A stretch of DNA of 64,000 nucleotides from the NCBI RefSeq assembly GCF_043290135.1, contig NC_134702.1, positions 84,293,817 through 84,357,816 on the forward strand. Reading direction: 5' to 3'. Positions within the stretch are counted from its first letter, which is position 1, and each line of letters begins with the position of its first letter. The DNA is from Rhipicephalus microplus. Lineage: Eukaryota; Arthropoda; Arachnida; Ixodida; Ixodidae. The notes under the pieces are model-generated. The model searched no databases. It was given only the letters and a program-made list of their open reading frames with translations, and had not been told where the DNA came from. A program made the position numbers and the translations under genes. This document shows positions 1-11,395 of the stretch, piece after piece.

Positions 1-1204
1 AGCCTATAAGGCTTCGCACGTGTTACGCTCAACTCACTTCGCTTTGACAGTCCCGTAGGTTTGTTTCTTTCTAATACATTTACCACGCCACTTTCGTGTT
101 TTCTCCTTTTTCTTTCTTTTAGGCCCTCCACGGGGATACGGACAACAGCGTCTGAAGTTCGTTTTGATAGCGTGTCCTCCTGACGCATCCGGATCAAATG
201 CAGTGACCTTTCAGTAACAGAACACGCGCCACCGAGTTATGCGGCTCCTATACACCGAATGCACCGGTCGACGTTGAACGCGATTCATCAGCGATCAAAG
301 GCGCTTCCTGTATCGATACAAACAGCGGTCGTCTCACCCATCGTACTCACAGAAAAAAACGAAAAAAAAAAGAAACGAGTGTGGTCGTGCGACATACAAG
401 CGGCCCTGTACGTCGTCCTTTCGCCTGCGACGACTTCAGTGCGTCGCCCTATGCGTACGCCGGCCGCCTTCTGAGTGCACAGCGTAAAAGAAGACGAAGA
501 AGAAAAACGAAAAGAAGCAAAATTCAAAGAGTGCCACGGTTCGACGCGGAGAATTGCGGACAGAGGGTTGTTACGCAGTCGCCGAATTACCGCGGCTGTC
601 AGGTAAACAGGGTCAGCCGGAGAGCGGTCCTCTTTTTCTGCCGGCGTGCGCGTATACACTCCGCCCATTGATTACGCTGAAAGAAGGCGAAAATGCACAC
701 GCGTTATCGCGTAATTTCTTTTGTTCAGGACCGCTAGCAAACCACGCCTATAGAACAAAGATTGCTGGCCGATTGTTCTCTTCTTCCCAGCTTGATCATT
801 TGCGAGCCCGCACGCACGAGAGGCACCATGCAAAGCAACGAAAGAACAGGAACGCAATGGTAATAGCAGAAAATGTGTCTCTCTCGCATCTTGCACAAGC
901 GCGCTGAATCCGAAGCAATTGCGTTACGTCACCGCGTCGAGCTCTCGTTTGAGGGTGCATTCCGCAACATTTAACGGCAGCGATTCAAGAGCGATGCTTG
1001 AATTGCCGCAGAGAATTTTCTGTATATCTAGCAGCTTAGAAGACACAGCTGCCGCTCCATATGTTCTGCGTGCTAGTTTTTTCAATTAGCTTATTTGCAT
1101 GTGGCTAATCACATCACGCGCGAAGACTGACCTGGCGCGGCCTTCCACTTGAATAATATGTCGATATTACGGCATGTGTATTTTTCGTTCCCCCTTTTTC
1201 TCCG

Positions 1205-1325
1205 ACACTATCTCTTCTTTACTTCTCTGTCTCCCCTTCCTCCTTGCCCAGTGCACAGTAGCAAACCAGATATTTGCTTTCCGGTTAACCTTCCTGCCTT
1301 TCTTCATACCATATCCCTCCCTTTT
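1205..1325 (+). repeat. Degenerate 3' tail of I-type LINE
   Basis: The block reads, in sense orientation, a pyrimidine-rich lead, a CCAGTG box, a GTAGC-AACCAGAT box, then CCGGTTAACC and CTTCCTGCC. The same boxes occur in the same order in the 3' UTR of the full-length LINE at 45050-45241 (on its own strand). It is diverged and carries no coding part, as expected for a strongly 5'-truncated copy. Confidence 0.6.
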
Positions 1326-1675
1326 CCGCAGTTCATTGCATAACGAAAGGACGCAGAGTCTATAATGAAAGAATAGTGGAAGCAAATCGGTAGACATCAA
1401 GGCGCACTCATCGAGACACCGCAGATTACTCTGAACAGAGGAAGAATTGCCAATGCCTAAGATTTTTCCGAGTCCAAATGCTACGCATTTCTTTAACGCC
1501 TTTACGATGTAAATGAGAAGCACGAACATCACTAAAGTTGAGTGCAGGAAAGCTCGGGCTATAATGATTGCTACTACTAATAATGATTAATATCAGGGGT
1601 CTTATTACAGGAATAAACAAAGATCGCTTCCCTTTGGCATTACAAACATTATAAACATGTAAACTGCGACCTTGT

Positions 1676-1825
1676 GACTTGGATGAATGGAGGAAGGAAC
1701 TTTAATTATTCAGGTTCAATAGCTCACGCTAGTTTTCAAGCACGAAGGGGGCCGCTACCGCGTTGGGACCGAAGGCCTGATTGGGTTAATTGTCCCCTTT
1801 CGTGGCGATACGTTGAATCGTTTAA
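1676..1825 (-). repeat. Possible LINE 3'-end fragment
   Basis: On the minus strand this ends in an A-rich segment with AATAATTAAAG and a short CCTCCATTCATCC tail. This is similar in layout to the fragment at 27323-27420 (AATAAAAG followed by a TCCAA tail). Family membership is a guess from this tail architecture only. Confidence 0.3.
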
Positions 1826-4800
1826 TCATTATAGAGCCATTGTGATATGCACGTCAAAAATAAACATAACTTCTATTCCAGTTTTCTACATTATTGTTCA
1901 TTCACTGAATTTTTCAATCTATTGTCTGCGACCCCTGCACCCCCCCCCCCACCTCTTTTCCGGTTTTACATACGGTCCAGCTTTGTCAGCTTCACGCAAG
2001 TTGGCTCAATGTCTAAAAAAATATGGCTGACCCTTGAACTAGTTTCGTTCTAGCGCCCCATGAACAAGTGACTCACATGCCAGTTCTTCTGCAGTATGAG
2101 AGTCTGCCGTAAGTTCACTGAAGCTTCGATGCGGGAGCGCTTACGCCTTCTCGCTTCAGTGCCGTATATTCTCGATCGATCCACTTTGCGGGCTTCACTT
2201 TTATCGCGCATTGACTGACTCAGGTAGCGAAGTTGAGAGGACGATATGTTTTCGCGGTCTTGCACCACGCCTTATCTCATGAGCATTGGGCGTTTTTACG
2301 AGTGCTCAAGTGCGATTCTAGACATTCAAGAAAACCATCTAACGGAATGATAAGTGAGAAAATATAGCAAAGACATTCGAAGGAGCGAGCGATGAATAAC
2401 TCGGTCTCCGCGCTTCTTCCCGACAAGTTACAATCACACAAAAACACGAAAGCGTAAATGCAGTGGTTTTTATTTTTACCACTTTTTCTATATAGCGATA
2501 ATTCAAGTGGTTAGCTCTGTTACTGTAGTGCACTCATTGGATTCTTCTCAAAATACTTCTCCGTTGTCGCAACGCTTCGTCAGTATCAGGGAACAATCAC
2601 GCTATTTGCACTGACAATAACAATAAACACTAAACAGATCTCTCTTTCAATTATCTGTCATTTACCCCTCACCCAGTCGCCTTCGATGCGTCATGTTGTG
2701 AGGCAGTTGTTATCACGAGAAGTTAGTGCCTCAACAAATACTCTTTCAAGCGTGAAATGTACATTCACTTTGCCTGCGCGGGAATTTTCAACAAAGCCGC
2801 TGAGTCGTGCGACGTGACAAAGCGGATATCAGCGGGAGAGGAGCCAATGATCGATAAGTTCGGCAGAAATATTTTGTTGATTATGATTGTGAATGGGAAC
2901 AGATCGACTCCGCCACGGCACTCATTAAGCGTTGTGACAAAGCTCCGAGCGACTCAACCCATTGGCTCTGATGACATACATCTTCGGGCAAAATTATCAG
3001 CTTTGTGGGAAAACCACTGACCTTCATAGAGATTGTGAAAAACGTGCTTGCCAGCCACCAGAAAGTGTTTAACATGTTTATGTTTAAGCAGTGTTGATTC
3101 GCGCCTCAAATATACCTTTCATCGTCATACAACGTCATCACCGGTGCGGTGGAGGGGGCATATGACATTATACTCACGACTTGAGCTGATGAGTGGTAGG
3201 CGTGACACACACGCCACAAATTCGTCGAATTGCTGTTTCGCCAGAAACTGGCCACGCTAACATAAAAAAAGGAAGGCAACAAGAAAAGGTATAGGAGCTT
3301 AAAATGCGTAGACCAAAAAAAAAAAAAAAACAAGCGCGTCCCGTTAAGAAGCAACTATTCATTAGTCTTCCTGTGAGGATCTACGCGCATGGCAGTTCTT
3401 GTATTTTGTTTTAATTCTATAAATGCGACCACAGCGGGCAGGGGAATACGCACAAGTTGCCAAGAGCAGCGAAACTGCCAATAAATAAAAACAGTAGTAT
3501 TCCCCTGAATGAAATCGACGGCCACAAAATCAAAAGGGGAAGTGAACGCACACTTGTTATCGCAGCGAAAGAGTAGCGCGCGAGGTCATCCCGATAAACC
3601 ACGACCTTAGTCACGCGTATGTCACGCTTACCGACGCAGCTGGACATCTCAAAATAGCCCTTCCGTAGAATAGAATGGTTACCCGCGATTTCGGAATACG
3701 CTTGATAAGACAGTTTTTATGATTACAAATGAGCAAATGGGTTAGAAAGAAACAAGTGCCTTTCATTCATATTTTTTTATTACTCGATACGGCTGCCATG
3801 TTAACAAATATTAGCACAACCCTTTCTTTTTACTTTTCATGCAATTTATTTTCGCATAGGTACGAGTGGAATGAAGCTTGAAAAATTATGAGCTAGAAGC
3901 AGAATTCCATTACGAAGCAGGCCATGGTAGAGGGATTCCAGAATATATTAACATATAACATTGAAAAAAAAAAACGTGATGCTTTTGAATGTGCATTTAA
4001 AGTTCATGTCTCGTTTTTTGCGTGTTTGTTGTATGTGTTTCACTTCTAAACGTGGCCGTGTACGAACGTTTTTCTTCATTTTATTAGTAGGCCACGCGAG
4101 CGCTAATTACGATGTGAAAACCCTTCCCATTACAGGGCTTCAAAACGGGGTTTTCAGGCTTTGACTTGGTCGGGTTTGCCCATCAGCGCCCCGTATCGGT
4201 GTCTTAGCATAAGCTCTGTCCTCCATGAAACCAAAAAGAAGCTATTCCCGTTTGCGCATTTAAAACGTCTACGCATTGAAGCCTTGGCGGCCGGCTTAGT
4301 TGATGGTGGCTATATTCAAGAAATAGGGGCCGGCACACTATAGCACAGAGAATGGTGACGTCATGACGCACGCGCAATAGTGACAATGCAATGCGCGTCC
4401 GTACGCTTGATAACTTTTCCAAAGCTGTTTTATATGATACCAACTTAGCTTCCCTCCCACGCTTACCACGGAACGATATTTTTGTCTTCTAAAACTACTA
4501 CCTTACATTACGTAAAAACCTGGCGACCAATGTCGTTGCGCCATCATTCCTGAGCAAACTCATACAGCCAGCTAGCACTCAGAAGAAACTTGGTCTTGCT
4601 GTACGTAATCGCATTGCAAATGAATATCGGCAAGTCCCTTTTCTTTCGGGCACGAAAGGTTACGTAATACGCTTCGCTCCGGTATAATGTAAGGTTCTGA
4701 ATACATGAGAAGTGAAACGAATATAATTTTTTTTTCCGTGCTCAGTTACATGGATCGTAGACGAAGCGATTCGCATTTTCCCGGATCTCTGACGAAGAGT

Positions 4801-5800
4801 GAACGCATAGATGCGTCGCTTTTCGAGTATTCCCTTTCTCAACTATTGTGGCGCATCGCGTTGAAGCCATGTAGCGCGAACCGCCCATAGCGACAATGGA
4901 AAATCGCGCGGCCAGTTGACATTTACTTCTTTTCATTATTAGCACAGAATTCTTACGTTACACTTGAAAAGTCTCATCGCAATTCGCGACAAGGACGTTC
5001 ATAGGCTATTCGTTTAAGTGGTGAATCGTTAAGTGGAGCCGGCTCGTCCAGCGTTTCCAGGTATGTGCGTACTAAATAGACTTATACTGCCAGATAATAC
5101 TTTTGCGCCTTGGTATTCGAGCTACGAAGGACGTGTACAACGTTCGAGTCACATGCCACTTCCTTCACTTGCTTCAATCACTTCTCTTCTTGCTTCTTAT
5201 TTTCGCTTGAAGACCATGAAGTAATTGCTGTTTGTTCGTAAATGTGGACACAGGTGTAAGCTACACGGGTTGTCTAACTGCGAAGTAAATAAGGCCTAGT
5301 GGGACAAGCGTCTACACACTGTGCACACAAATTCACATGAGTGACTAGATGGAAAAAAGAAAAACAATAGTTATTATAGACAAAAAAGCTGACCACAAGA
5401 GCAGCCCTGCATGCAAACACACTCTGAGAGTTTGAACGTTCGTGGGGGTGCGCGAAATAAAAAAAAAAGGACACCAATAAACGCGCACAGCGTGAATGTA
5501 CCAAAAGTACCAAAAGTGAAAATTCACTACAAGCAGGCTCCCATATGATCAGCACATCACATTATAATGGTGCTTAATTAAAGAGCGATTCCGCTGGCTA
5601 AATAGATTACGGTATAACGTATGATCTATCCACGGGACACTCGTCCTGGCAATGTATGAAGGAAAGGGCCACATAAGCTGAGGCCAGGAATAGAATTACT
5701 GATCACTCAGGAATGACGGTTCTTCAACGAAATTGGCGTAGAAAAGTGACCCGCCTTTTTTTTTTTTGCTCGCGACATAAGTCGAGGGCATAAAACTCAC

Positions 5801-5854
5801 GTTTCTCAGAGCCGCCTCCTGCGTCGGGCTCAGGTCTCCGAGGTGACCGCTCAT
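5801..5854 (-). CDS. SEC14-like protein, gene B, first coding exon
   Basis: Reading from 5854 down, the exon encodes MSGHLGDLSPTQEAALRN and stops exactly at a GTGAGT donor (plus strand 5795-5800), leaving phase 0. Vertebrate SEC14L2/3/4 proteins begin with MS(G/S)RVGDLSP followed by Q/E-rich residues, and as I recall their first coding exon also ends after 18 codons. The ATG has a purine at -3 (GGAAG-ATG). The family binds and transfers hydrophobic ligands such as tocopherol, squalene and phosphoinositides in the cytosol. Gene A ends with its own stop at 24121, so this exon must belong to a separate paralogue transcribed leftward out of the window. Exon 2 was not found in 1-5800. Seen: the ATG, peptide and donor. 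Inferred: paralogue identity and a tandem cluster. Confidence 0.85.
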
Positions 5855-6400
5855 CTTCCTTTTCTGTCACGCTCTGTACACCAACGAAGCCCGTCAAGTG
5901 TGTCAGTCAGTCCGTACTCCAGGCAATCGGTGCGAAGATGCCGGTAACACAAATCACCCGCACACAAACGATAATATCGACACTCGTCTCGAAGCAGCAG
6001 CGGAAGTAACCTCTGGTTAATAGGCCCTGGTTACTACCGCCAGTTGCTGGTGCAGTTCTCAAAAGCCGGTCAGACGCGTTGTCCGTAACTACAGAAGCCA
6101 CGCCGAACAATACCGCCCCGCTGGTGTTGCTCCGTTCCGTCGACGGGGTCGTCTGCTCGTCGACCGAGACGGGGAGACGTGTTCGCGTTTTTGTTTGCAT
6201 CACAGTGGCCAGACGCTCCGCTCCGCTTCCGCTGTCCTTGACGAGACACGGCCCTTCCTCCGCTGCGTTGGCCAAAGCGGAAAGCCAGCCGATTGCGCAT
6301 GTGTGTTACTACTTCTCCGCATTGCCCAAAGCGGCCGTGAGCTTTGAGGGACAACGTTGCCATAGGAGATAAACGTATCTTTTGCAAAACGTTCACGTAC
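5855..6400 (-). promoter_or_regulatory. CpG-rich 5' UTR/promoter region of gene B
   Basis: Immediately upstream of the gene B start codon the sequence becomes clearly CpG-rich (densest about 6060-6330), unlike the AT-rich flanks. A minus-strand open frame starting at an ATG at 6275 runs through part of it but has no recognisable domain and ends before the SEC14L ATG. It is better read as a leader or upstream ORF than as a gene. No TATA box was identified. The transcription start cannot be fixed from sequence. Confidence 0.5.
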
Positions 6401-7821
6401 CTTTTGCGAATTGCAAGCTTTTTTTTCCCCTTTCTTTACGCAGCTGTATAGTAAACGTGACTGATTTGAGGTTCTCAATTGCGTCAAAGACAACGATACT
6501 CATGGTTTGGGGGGGAGGTGGCTGAAATGAAGGGTGGTGAAGAGGAAGCTAAATTCAACTGCTCTGGGTGTTACTTCAATGACATCCACGGCACATTGAT
6601 GTACACTACGGCGCACTGATGCGTAAGGGCAGAAGGAAAGCAAGCCTTCACATTTTTGCGTTATGTCTCGAAGTCTACTCTATTGTCATTGACTGATATT
6701 TGCGGATATATAGGCGTAATAGCCTTGTTTAAGCGACAACAGCTTTAACAAGATTGACAAACGAAGATTAACGATGGTCAGGTGATGCTCTGACATGTGA
6801 CATGTTCGAATGTCGATCAAGCATCAGGACTGCCTTGATAGTGATTTGCAGAATGAAATCTCTGTCATGCATAGCATTTAGTGCGGTTGTGATTTTTTAA
6901 TTGATTTTCGAAGTAAGTAATGCTAGCACAAATGATCTAATTGGCTGACTAATATGGCGATGGGTTGGTTGGCGAGCAGTGATAGCGATACTCATGGTGC
7001 TTTACACAGCATCGAGCCCCGTATGCAGAGACTGTGTCCTACGCTGGACCAAGGAAGTACTGAAGCTTTACCATCTCTTGATTCTCTGTCGCTTCCCACC
7101 CTCACAGATACTGCAGCATGTTACTACTGTTAAACAGAGTCATTTATCTGTTTACTGATGCAACACCAGCTCTTATTTCCTTGTCACACTGTGTTGGTGA
7201 CCATGCGCGTGCGAGTGCGCAGCCGCCCTGCCTACAAATATAAACCAGTTCACTTGCAGACGAACATGTTGCACAGGAGTACCCCTAATTTGCGCACATT
7301 TCGTCTTTTGGAGGAGCAAAGAGCCCCCTTCGGGGTAACTGCGCAGATCCACGGGAAAGCTTTTTTAGAGTCTATGCAACCAGCTATGACAATTTCTGGT
7401 TGAATTTACCGGTCGATATCGAAGACACCTCACTCTGACAGTGTCTCTAACTAACGAGAACTCAACTAACCAATTGGCTTGTTTACGACGAGCCCTCATT
7501 AGCACGGGCTTATGTCGGCTAGGCTAAGCGGTACAAAAATCGGATGAAATATAAATATAGCGCTTGAGCGCTATTTATGCGGTTGTGACACAAAAGCAAA
7601 ACGAATCTTTATTGAAGTTGTTGCAGCTTTTTTAGGTGTTTAGAAAAAGAACTTTAATATCGAGGATGGAACAATAGGCAATCATGATACCATTTAATCT
7701 TGCTTGCGGAAAAATGGGCAGATTCCACGTACAGAGGGAATCGATGAGATGCGAAACATGAATGAGAAATGTTGACTGTGTCACGAGGTGGAGGTAAATG
7801 ATGCCGTACATGACTTCCATG
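6401..7821. other. Intergenic, nothing recognised
   Basis: AT-rich sequence upstream of gene B. It holds only chance open frames and a TATA-like CAAATATAAACC at about 7236 without supporting context. No repeat was matched elsewhere in the window. Confidence 0.4.
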
Positions 7822-8366
7822 TCATGATTATCATGTTTGGATGTATCCTTTACCTATGTCATCCGTTCGCGTCATGTAATTCCGAGTTTGGTACATTTGA
7901 AGCTAGCGAAACGGCCGCGAGTGCATCATGAGCGTAGCATGTAGTCATGTTACATGACACGCATCTCGCGTTTATCATGTTTGCATCAGTATCATACCTT
8001 CGTCACTCATTCACGTCCTGTAATACCAAATTTGGTATAGGTGGCGCTAGAGAAACGGCCGCCAGTGCATCATGAGCGTGGCATGTGGTCATGTTGTTAC
8101 ATGACACGCATGTCATGATTTTCATGTTAGGGTCTGTCACTTGTGTTTGCCATGAAACCATGTCATACAGTATCAGTTTCGCAACATGCCATGTGAACGA
8201 AACCACCGAAAGAGCTGCAGGACAATGAAATGTAAATCATGACATCCATATCATGATTTTCTTATGACTAGACAAATGTGTTCTTCATACAGCCATGTTA
8301 TGCCATACCATGTTTGGTATCGATACCATTATCAAAACGGCCAGGAGAGCTGAAAGTCATAGGCGG
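7822..8366. repeat. Four-unit minisatellite, unit about 144 bp
   Basis: Units begin near 7822, 7966, 8113 and 8251 with a TCATGATTNTCATGTT-type start. Units 1 and 2 share a long GAAACGGCCGC-AGTGCATCATGAGCGT block (7908 and 8052, offset 144). Units 3 and 4 are progressively diverged but keep the ATCATG and CGGCC landmarks. The array is rich in the palindromes CATG and TCATGA and runs directly into the GATA tract. Confidence 0.8.
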
Positions 8367-8367
8367 C

Positions 8368-8435
<68 letters not shown>

Positions 8436-8436
8436 C

Positions 8437-8501
<65 letters not shown>
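8368..8501. repeat. (GATA)n microsatellite with fixed 3' flank
   Basis: About 33 GATA units with one GACA interruption near 8435. The tract is preceded by GGCGGC and followed (8502-8545) by TCGCTGAAGTTCGCTAAGAAATGCTTCGCATTT. The same frame surrounds the tract at 14562-14667, so the microsatellite is carried inside a dispersed repeat rather than having arisen independently. The open frames across it (polyserine-tyrosine-leucine-isoleucine) are not genes. Confidence 0.95.
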
Positions 8502-8545
8502 CTCGCAAAGTCGCTGAAGTTCGCTAAGAAATGCTTCGCATTTAA

Positions 8546-9411
8546 TACGGTATCCCGTTGTGTGTATGCAAGACCACACACGGTGATCACTGACAATGCA
8601 AATAGATTGTTCACACTGAAAGAATGCCAGGGTTCAACAAAGTTTGTCGAGCTGTAGCGCGGTTTTCATTGATCTAGGAAAGTGCGAGATAACTGATTCA
8701 CAGTGATTCAACGTTATCGCATATCCTAGTTCAGTCAAGGATGACTACACGCTTCATCAGCACGTCGCGATAAGGAAACAAATGTGTCGCACTACAAGAT
8801 AACACGCAGACGCGCTCGACGCGTCTGAGTGTTATTTTGTAGTGCAAAAGGACGGATGAACGAATGCTACACCACCCGTCTGTATAGGGTTGGTGACATG
8901 TGCACCGTCCACCTCGAAAAAATGAAGTACTTCCTCAAACTCGGCTTAATGGCTTGACTTCCTGGAATGGGCCGATCTTACCCTATACATAAAAAGCACT
9001 AATTCTGAGCCCAGCTCCATGCCCCTGGAGGCAGAATAACCCTAATTAATTCACTACTTTTGTCTTCTTTCTATGCTTTTATCCCAGCAATACTCTCAGT
9101 GTTTTTTTATTATCTCTATAGCGGGCGGGTTTACCTTTCTATTGTTGTTCCCAAAAGACAAGGTTTCATGTAGGCTCGTGCCCAACCGTACGCCTCGACG
9201 GACAACTCCACGCACACTCAACAGAAACATGCTCCGTCGTGGACTTCACGTAAAAAATTCTCCGTCGCTCTTTTATTTTAAAATAGCAACCCAGCCGATG
9301 GGATGGCGTACTGCTCACCCACAGTAGAGCACACAACTAAGTATAAATTATACGCATATCATTATAGACACAGCAGCGATTTAACTGTCACCGTTTCTTT
9401 GCGGTGACCAA
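8546..9411. other. Intergenic, nothing recognised
   Basis: Unique-looking AT-rich DNA. Only short chance frames are present and no match to other repeats in the window was noticed. Confidence 0.4.
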
Positions 9412-9490
9412 GGATGGTGCCCCATCTGAACGGCGTACAAGGTGTGCCACAAGGCAGTGTTTTAAGCGCAACGTTATCAAACTTGGGTCG
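9412..9490 (+). pseudogene. Fragment of LINE reverse transcriptase
   Basis: The frame here reads GVQGVPQGSVLSATLSNL, the reverse-transcriptase block normally written G-V-P-Q-G-S-V-L-S-P-x-L-F-N-L. The full-length LINE in this window has [17 protein letters not shown] at the equivalent place. Neither the upstream fingers nor the downstream YADD box is preserved in frame, so this is a small dead fragment. Confidence 0.6.
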
Positions 9491-10404
9491 TGTTCATATT
9501 TCGGACGGCGTCGTAGATTCTCTACGTCAGGGGTTCCAAGCCTACATCCGTGACCAGACCACAGACACGAAATTTAGCCTCAGAGAGGGCTCGGATACTG
9601 GCATTGTTGGAAGGAGGGAGGGAGGTGTGGGGGTAGATTGAACTAAAACGTCTTGGTTAGATTAAACAAAATGCATTCGCCAACGCTGTGATTTGAAAGA
9701 AGCTCTTTCGCATATCTCATATACGGGAAATTTTTTGATGGATTTGGCGTTAAAATTCGAGCAACGCATCTATAGTGATCTCCACAGTGACTAACCACCA
9801 CATCCAGAGCGCCCTTTCATTCAACGCTCCACATTAACTTGAGAAAGGCGGCGGGAGCACCGTCTCTAGACGGAACGGGTCCCTACGTCCAAGTGATAAT
9901 TCGAGTGATTATTAGGGATGACTTAGGGTCGAGTGATGTCCACCATCGTCTCTCGATGACGATGATTCTGATGACGATGAAGAACAAATGCGTTCCAAAT
10001 CAAACATTCTCCTTCTGCCATCACGGCACAGCCCATGCAATGTACCCACTAAACCTCATGACGATGACGATAACGCAGTTGACGGTGATGATCACGGACA
10101 ACGACTGACTTGTGCATCAGATGACGTCTCGATATGCACTACGATGCATTCCGTATGAATGGCAACAACCAAGAACCTCTAAGGCAACGTGCGCCGACCT
10201 CGTCCTTGCCAAATTCAGGCTATATCTGATACGGCAACGCAGCAATACTGAAGTCAAAAACGAAATTCTCAACTCAGTGCAACATACAATTTATGACCAA
10301 CAAACATTGCATATAACTGTACACCCCTCTGTCACTTATTCACGTGCATGAGTGGTCAAAAGAGAGTCGTCACTTCAGTGGGTTACACTGCATTACACTG
10401 ATCC
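9491..10404. other. Intergenic, nothing recognised
   Basis: No domain, RNA gene or clear repeat was recognised. A segment around 9950-10105 is rich in GATGAC/GACGATGA trinucleotide-like repeats. Confidence 0.4.
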
Positions 10405-10795
10405 AAAACTTTTGGGGCTAATTATGGGGCTCCCGCTAAATTCGAGAAATAGCAGGGAGTTTTCTAATAGGGGTCCCAAACGTTTGGGTCCCGAAATCTC
10501 TTTGCGCAAGCACGATTTGGGTCAAGCAGGAGCCAAGAGTTTTCGAATAGGGTCTGCGGTGCTTAAGATACTCTCCCAATTCTTGGTCATGTCACTTCAG
10601 TAGGTGCCACCACGCTCGTCTGACGCAAAGCTTTTGAGGCAGGCTTTGGGGCTCCCGCTAAATTCGAGAAATAGCGTCCTGAACCCAAAACCTAAACGCA
10701 GTTTGCGTTTTGCGCATGCGCAGTGGCCTTAACGCTATTTCTCTGAGGCCGCAAACTTTGGGGCCCCTATTCGAAAACTTTCTAATGTGGTGGGA
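10405..10795. mobile_element. Two adjacent hairpin MITE-like copies
   Basis: The block GGGGCTCCCGCTAAATTCG-AGAAATAGC occurs twice in direct orientation (about 10425 and 10649). A partner ACGCTATTTCTC lies at 10732, followed by GGGGCCCCTATTCGAAAAC, giving an imperfect hairpin of about 160 bp. The first copy has related GAGTTTTCTAATAGGGG and AGTTTTCGAATAGGG ends. The core contains GCGCATGCGCAGTGGCC, shared with the element at 16930-17218. No coding capacity is present. It is likely a non-autonomous DNA transposon, but superfamily is unknown. Confidence 0.55.
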
Positions 10796-11099
10796 GATTC
10801 ACGGTAGCACCAAACGATTCCATTGCAACGCCCACTCATCATCATTCACTTCGTGGATATGCCATGATTTTTTAGTAGCATGTCATAATGTTCAACCAGT
10901 AGCGTTGCTCAGCTCAACTCGGTCAAGTGAAGGACTAAATTTGAGTCGAGGAACGTTTCTGGACACGGGGCTAATTCCTGGATGCCAATTCTGAAGTATA
11001 GAATGTTTGTTACACCGTCGTGTTTCATCATAAGGTGACCACATGCCCCCCCCCCCCTCTCACACATACACAAAAAAGGATTATGTTTGAGATCCCTCG

Positions 11100-11170
11100 A
11101 GTTCGTATAGCTTGTAGGGTAGCCAACCAGATATTTGTTTTCCGGTTAACCATTACGCATCCCATCTCTT
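11100..11170 (+). repeat. 3' tail of I-type LINE
   Basis: The sequence carries GTAGGGTAGCCAACCAGAT followed by TTTTCCGGTTAACC. These are the 3'-UTR boxes of the LINE at 45050-50370 in the sense orientation. Only the terminal part is present. Confidence 0.7.
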
Positions 11171-11274
11171 TTAAACATATCTCCCTGATAGGCGCGACAG
11201 GCGATCATGAAAGGATAGAAAACAATGTGAGCGCCAATGATATACCGGACAAGCCTCGCCCTTGAAGATAGTCT

Positions 11275-11395
11275 GGAACTGTCACCAAGGAGGAGGAAGA
11301 GGAGGATTGAAAGAGGAAGGACAGGGAGGTTAGCCAGTTCTCAGACCAGCTGGCTACCCTGTACTGGGGAAGGGGATAGGGGGAATAAGTGCTGT
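11275..11395 (-). repeat. 3' tail of I-type LINE, opposite orientation
   Basis: The plus strand shows GACAGGGAGGTTAGCCAG, then CTGGCTACCCTGTACTGGGG and a purine-rich run, which is the reverse complement of the LINE 3' tail. It lies about 105 bp from the plus-oriented tail at 11100-11170, so the two face each other as an inverted pair. Confidence 0.7.

Larger units (their letters stand above)
1..5800. other. Presumed intron 1 of SEC14L-like gene B; no exon found
   Basis: This stretch lies 3' (on the minus strand) of the first exon of gene B, so it should be intron 1 unless exon 2 was missed. I looked for the expected second exon (FRENVQ-type start, then a D-x-Y-L-L-R-W-L-R-A-R-type CRAL-TRIO N motif) on the minus strand and did not see it. 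The part from about 370 to 960 is CpG-rich with chance open frames on both strands. The rest is AT-rich with homopolymer runs. Two LINE 3'-tail fragments are listed separately. Confidence 0.5.

Noticed and set aside
8357..8614. Poly(Ser-Ile-Tyr-Leu) ORFs over the GATA tracts
   Set aside because: Frames created by the tetranucleotide repeat.
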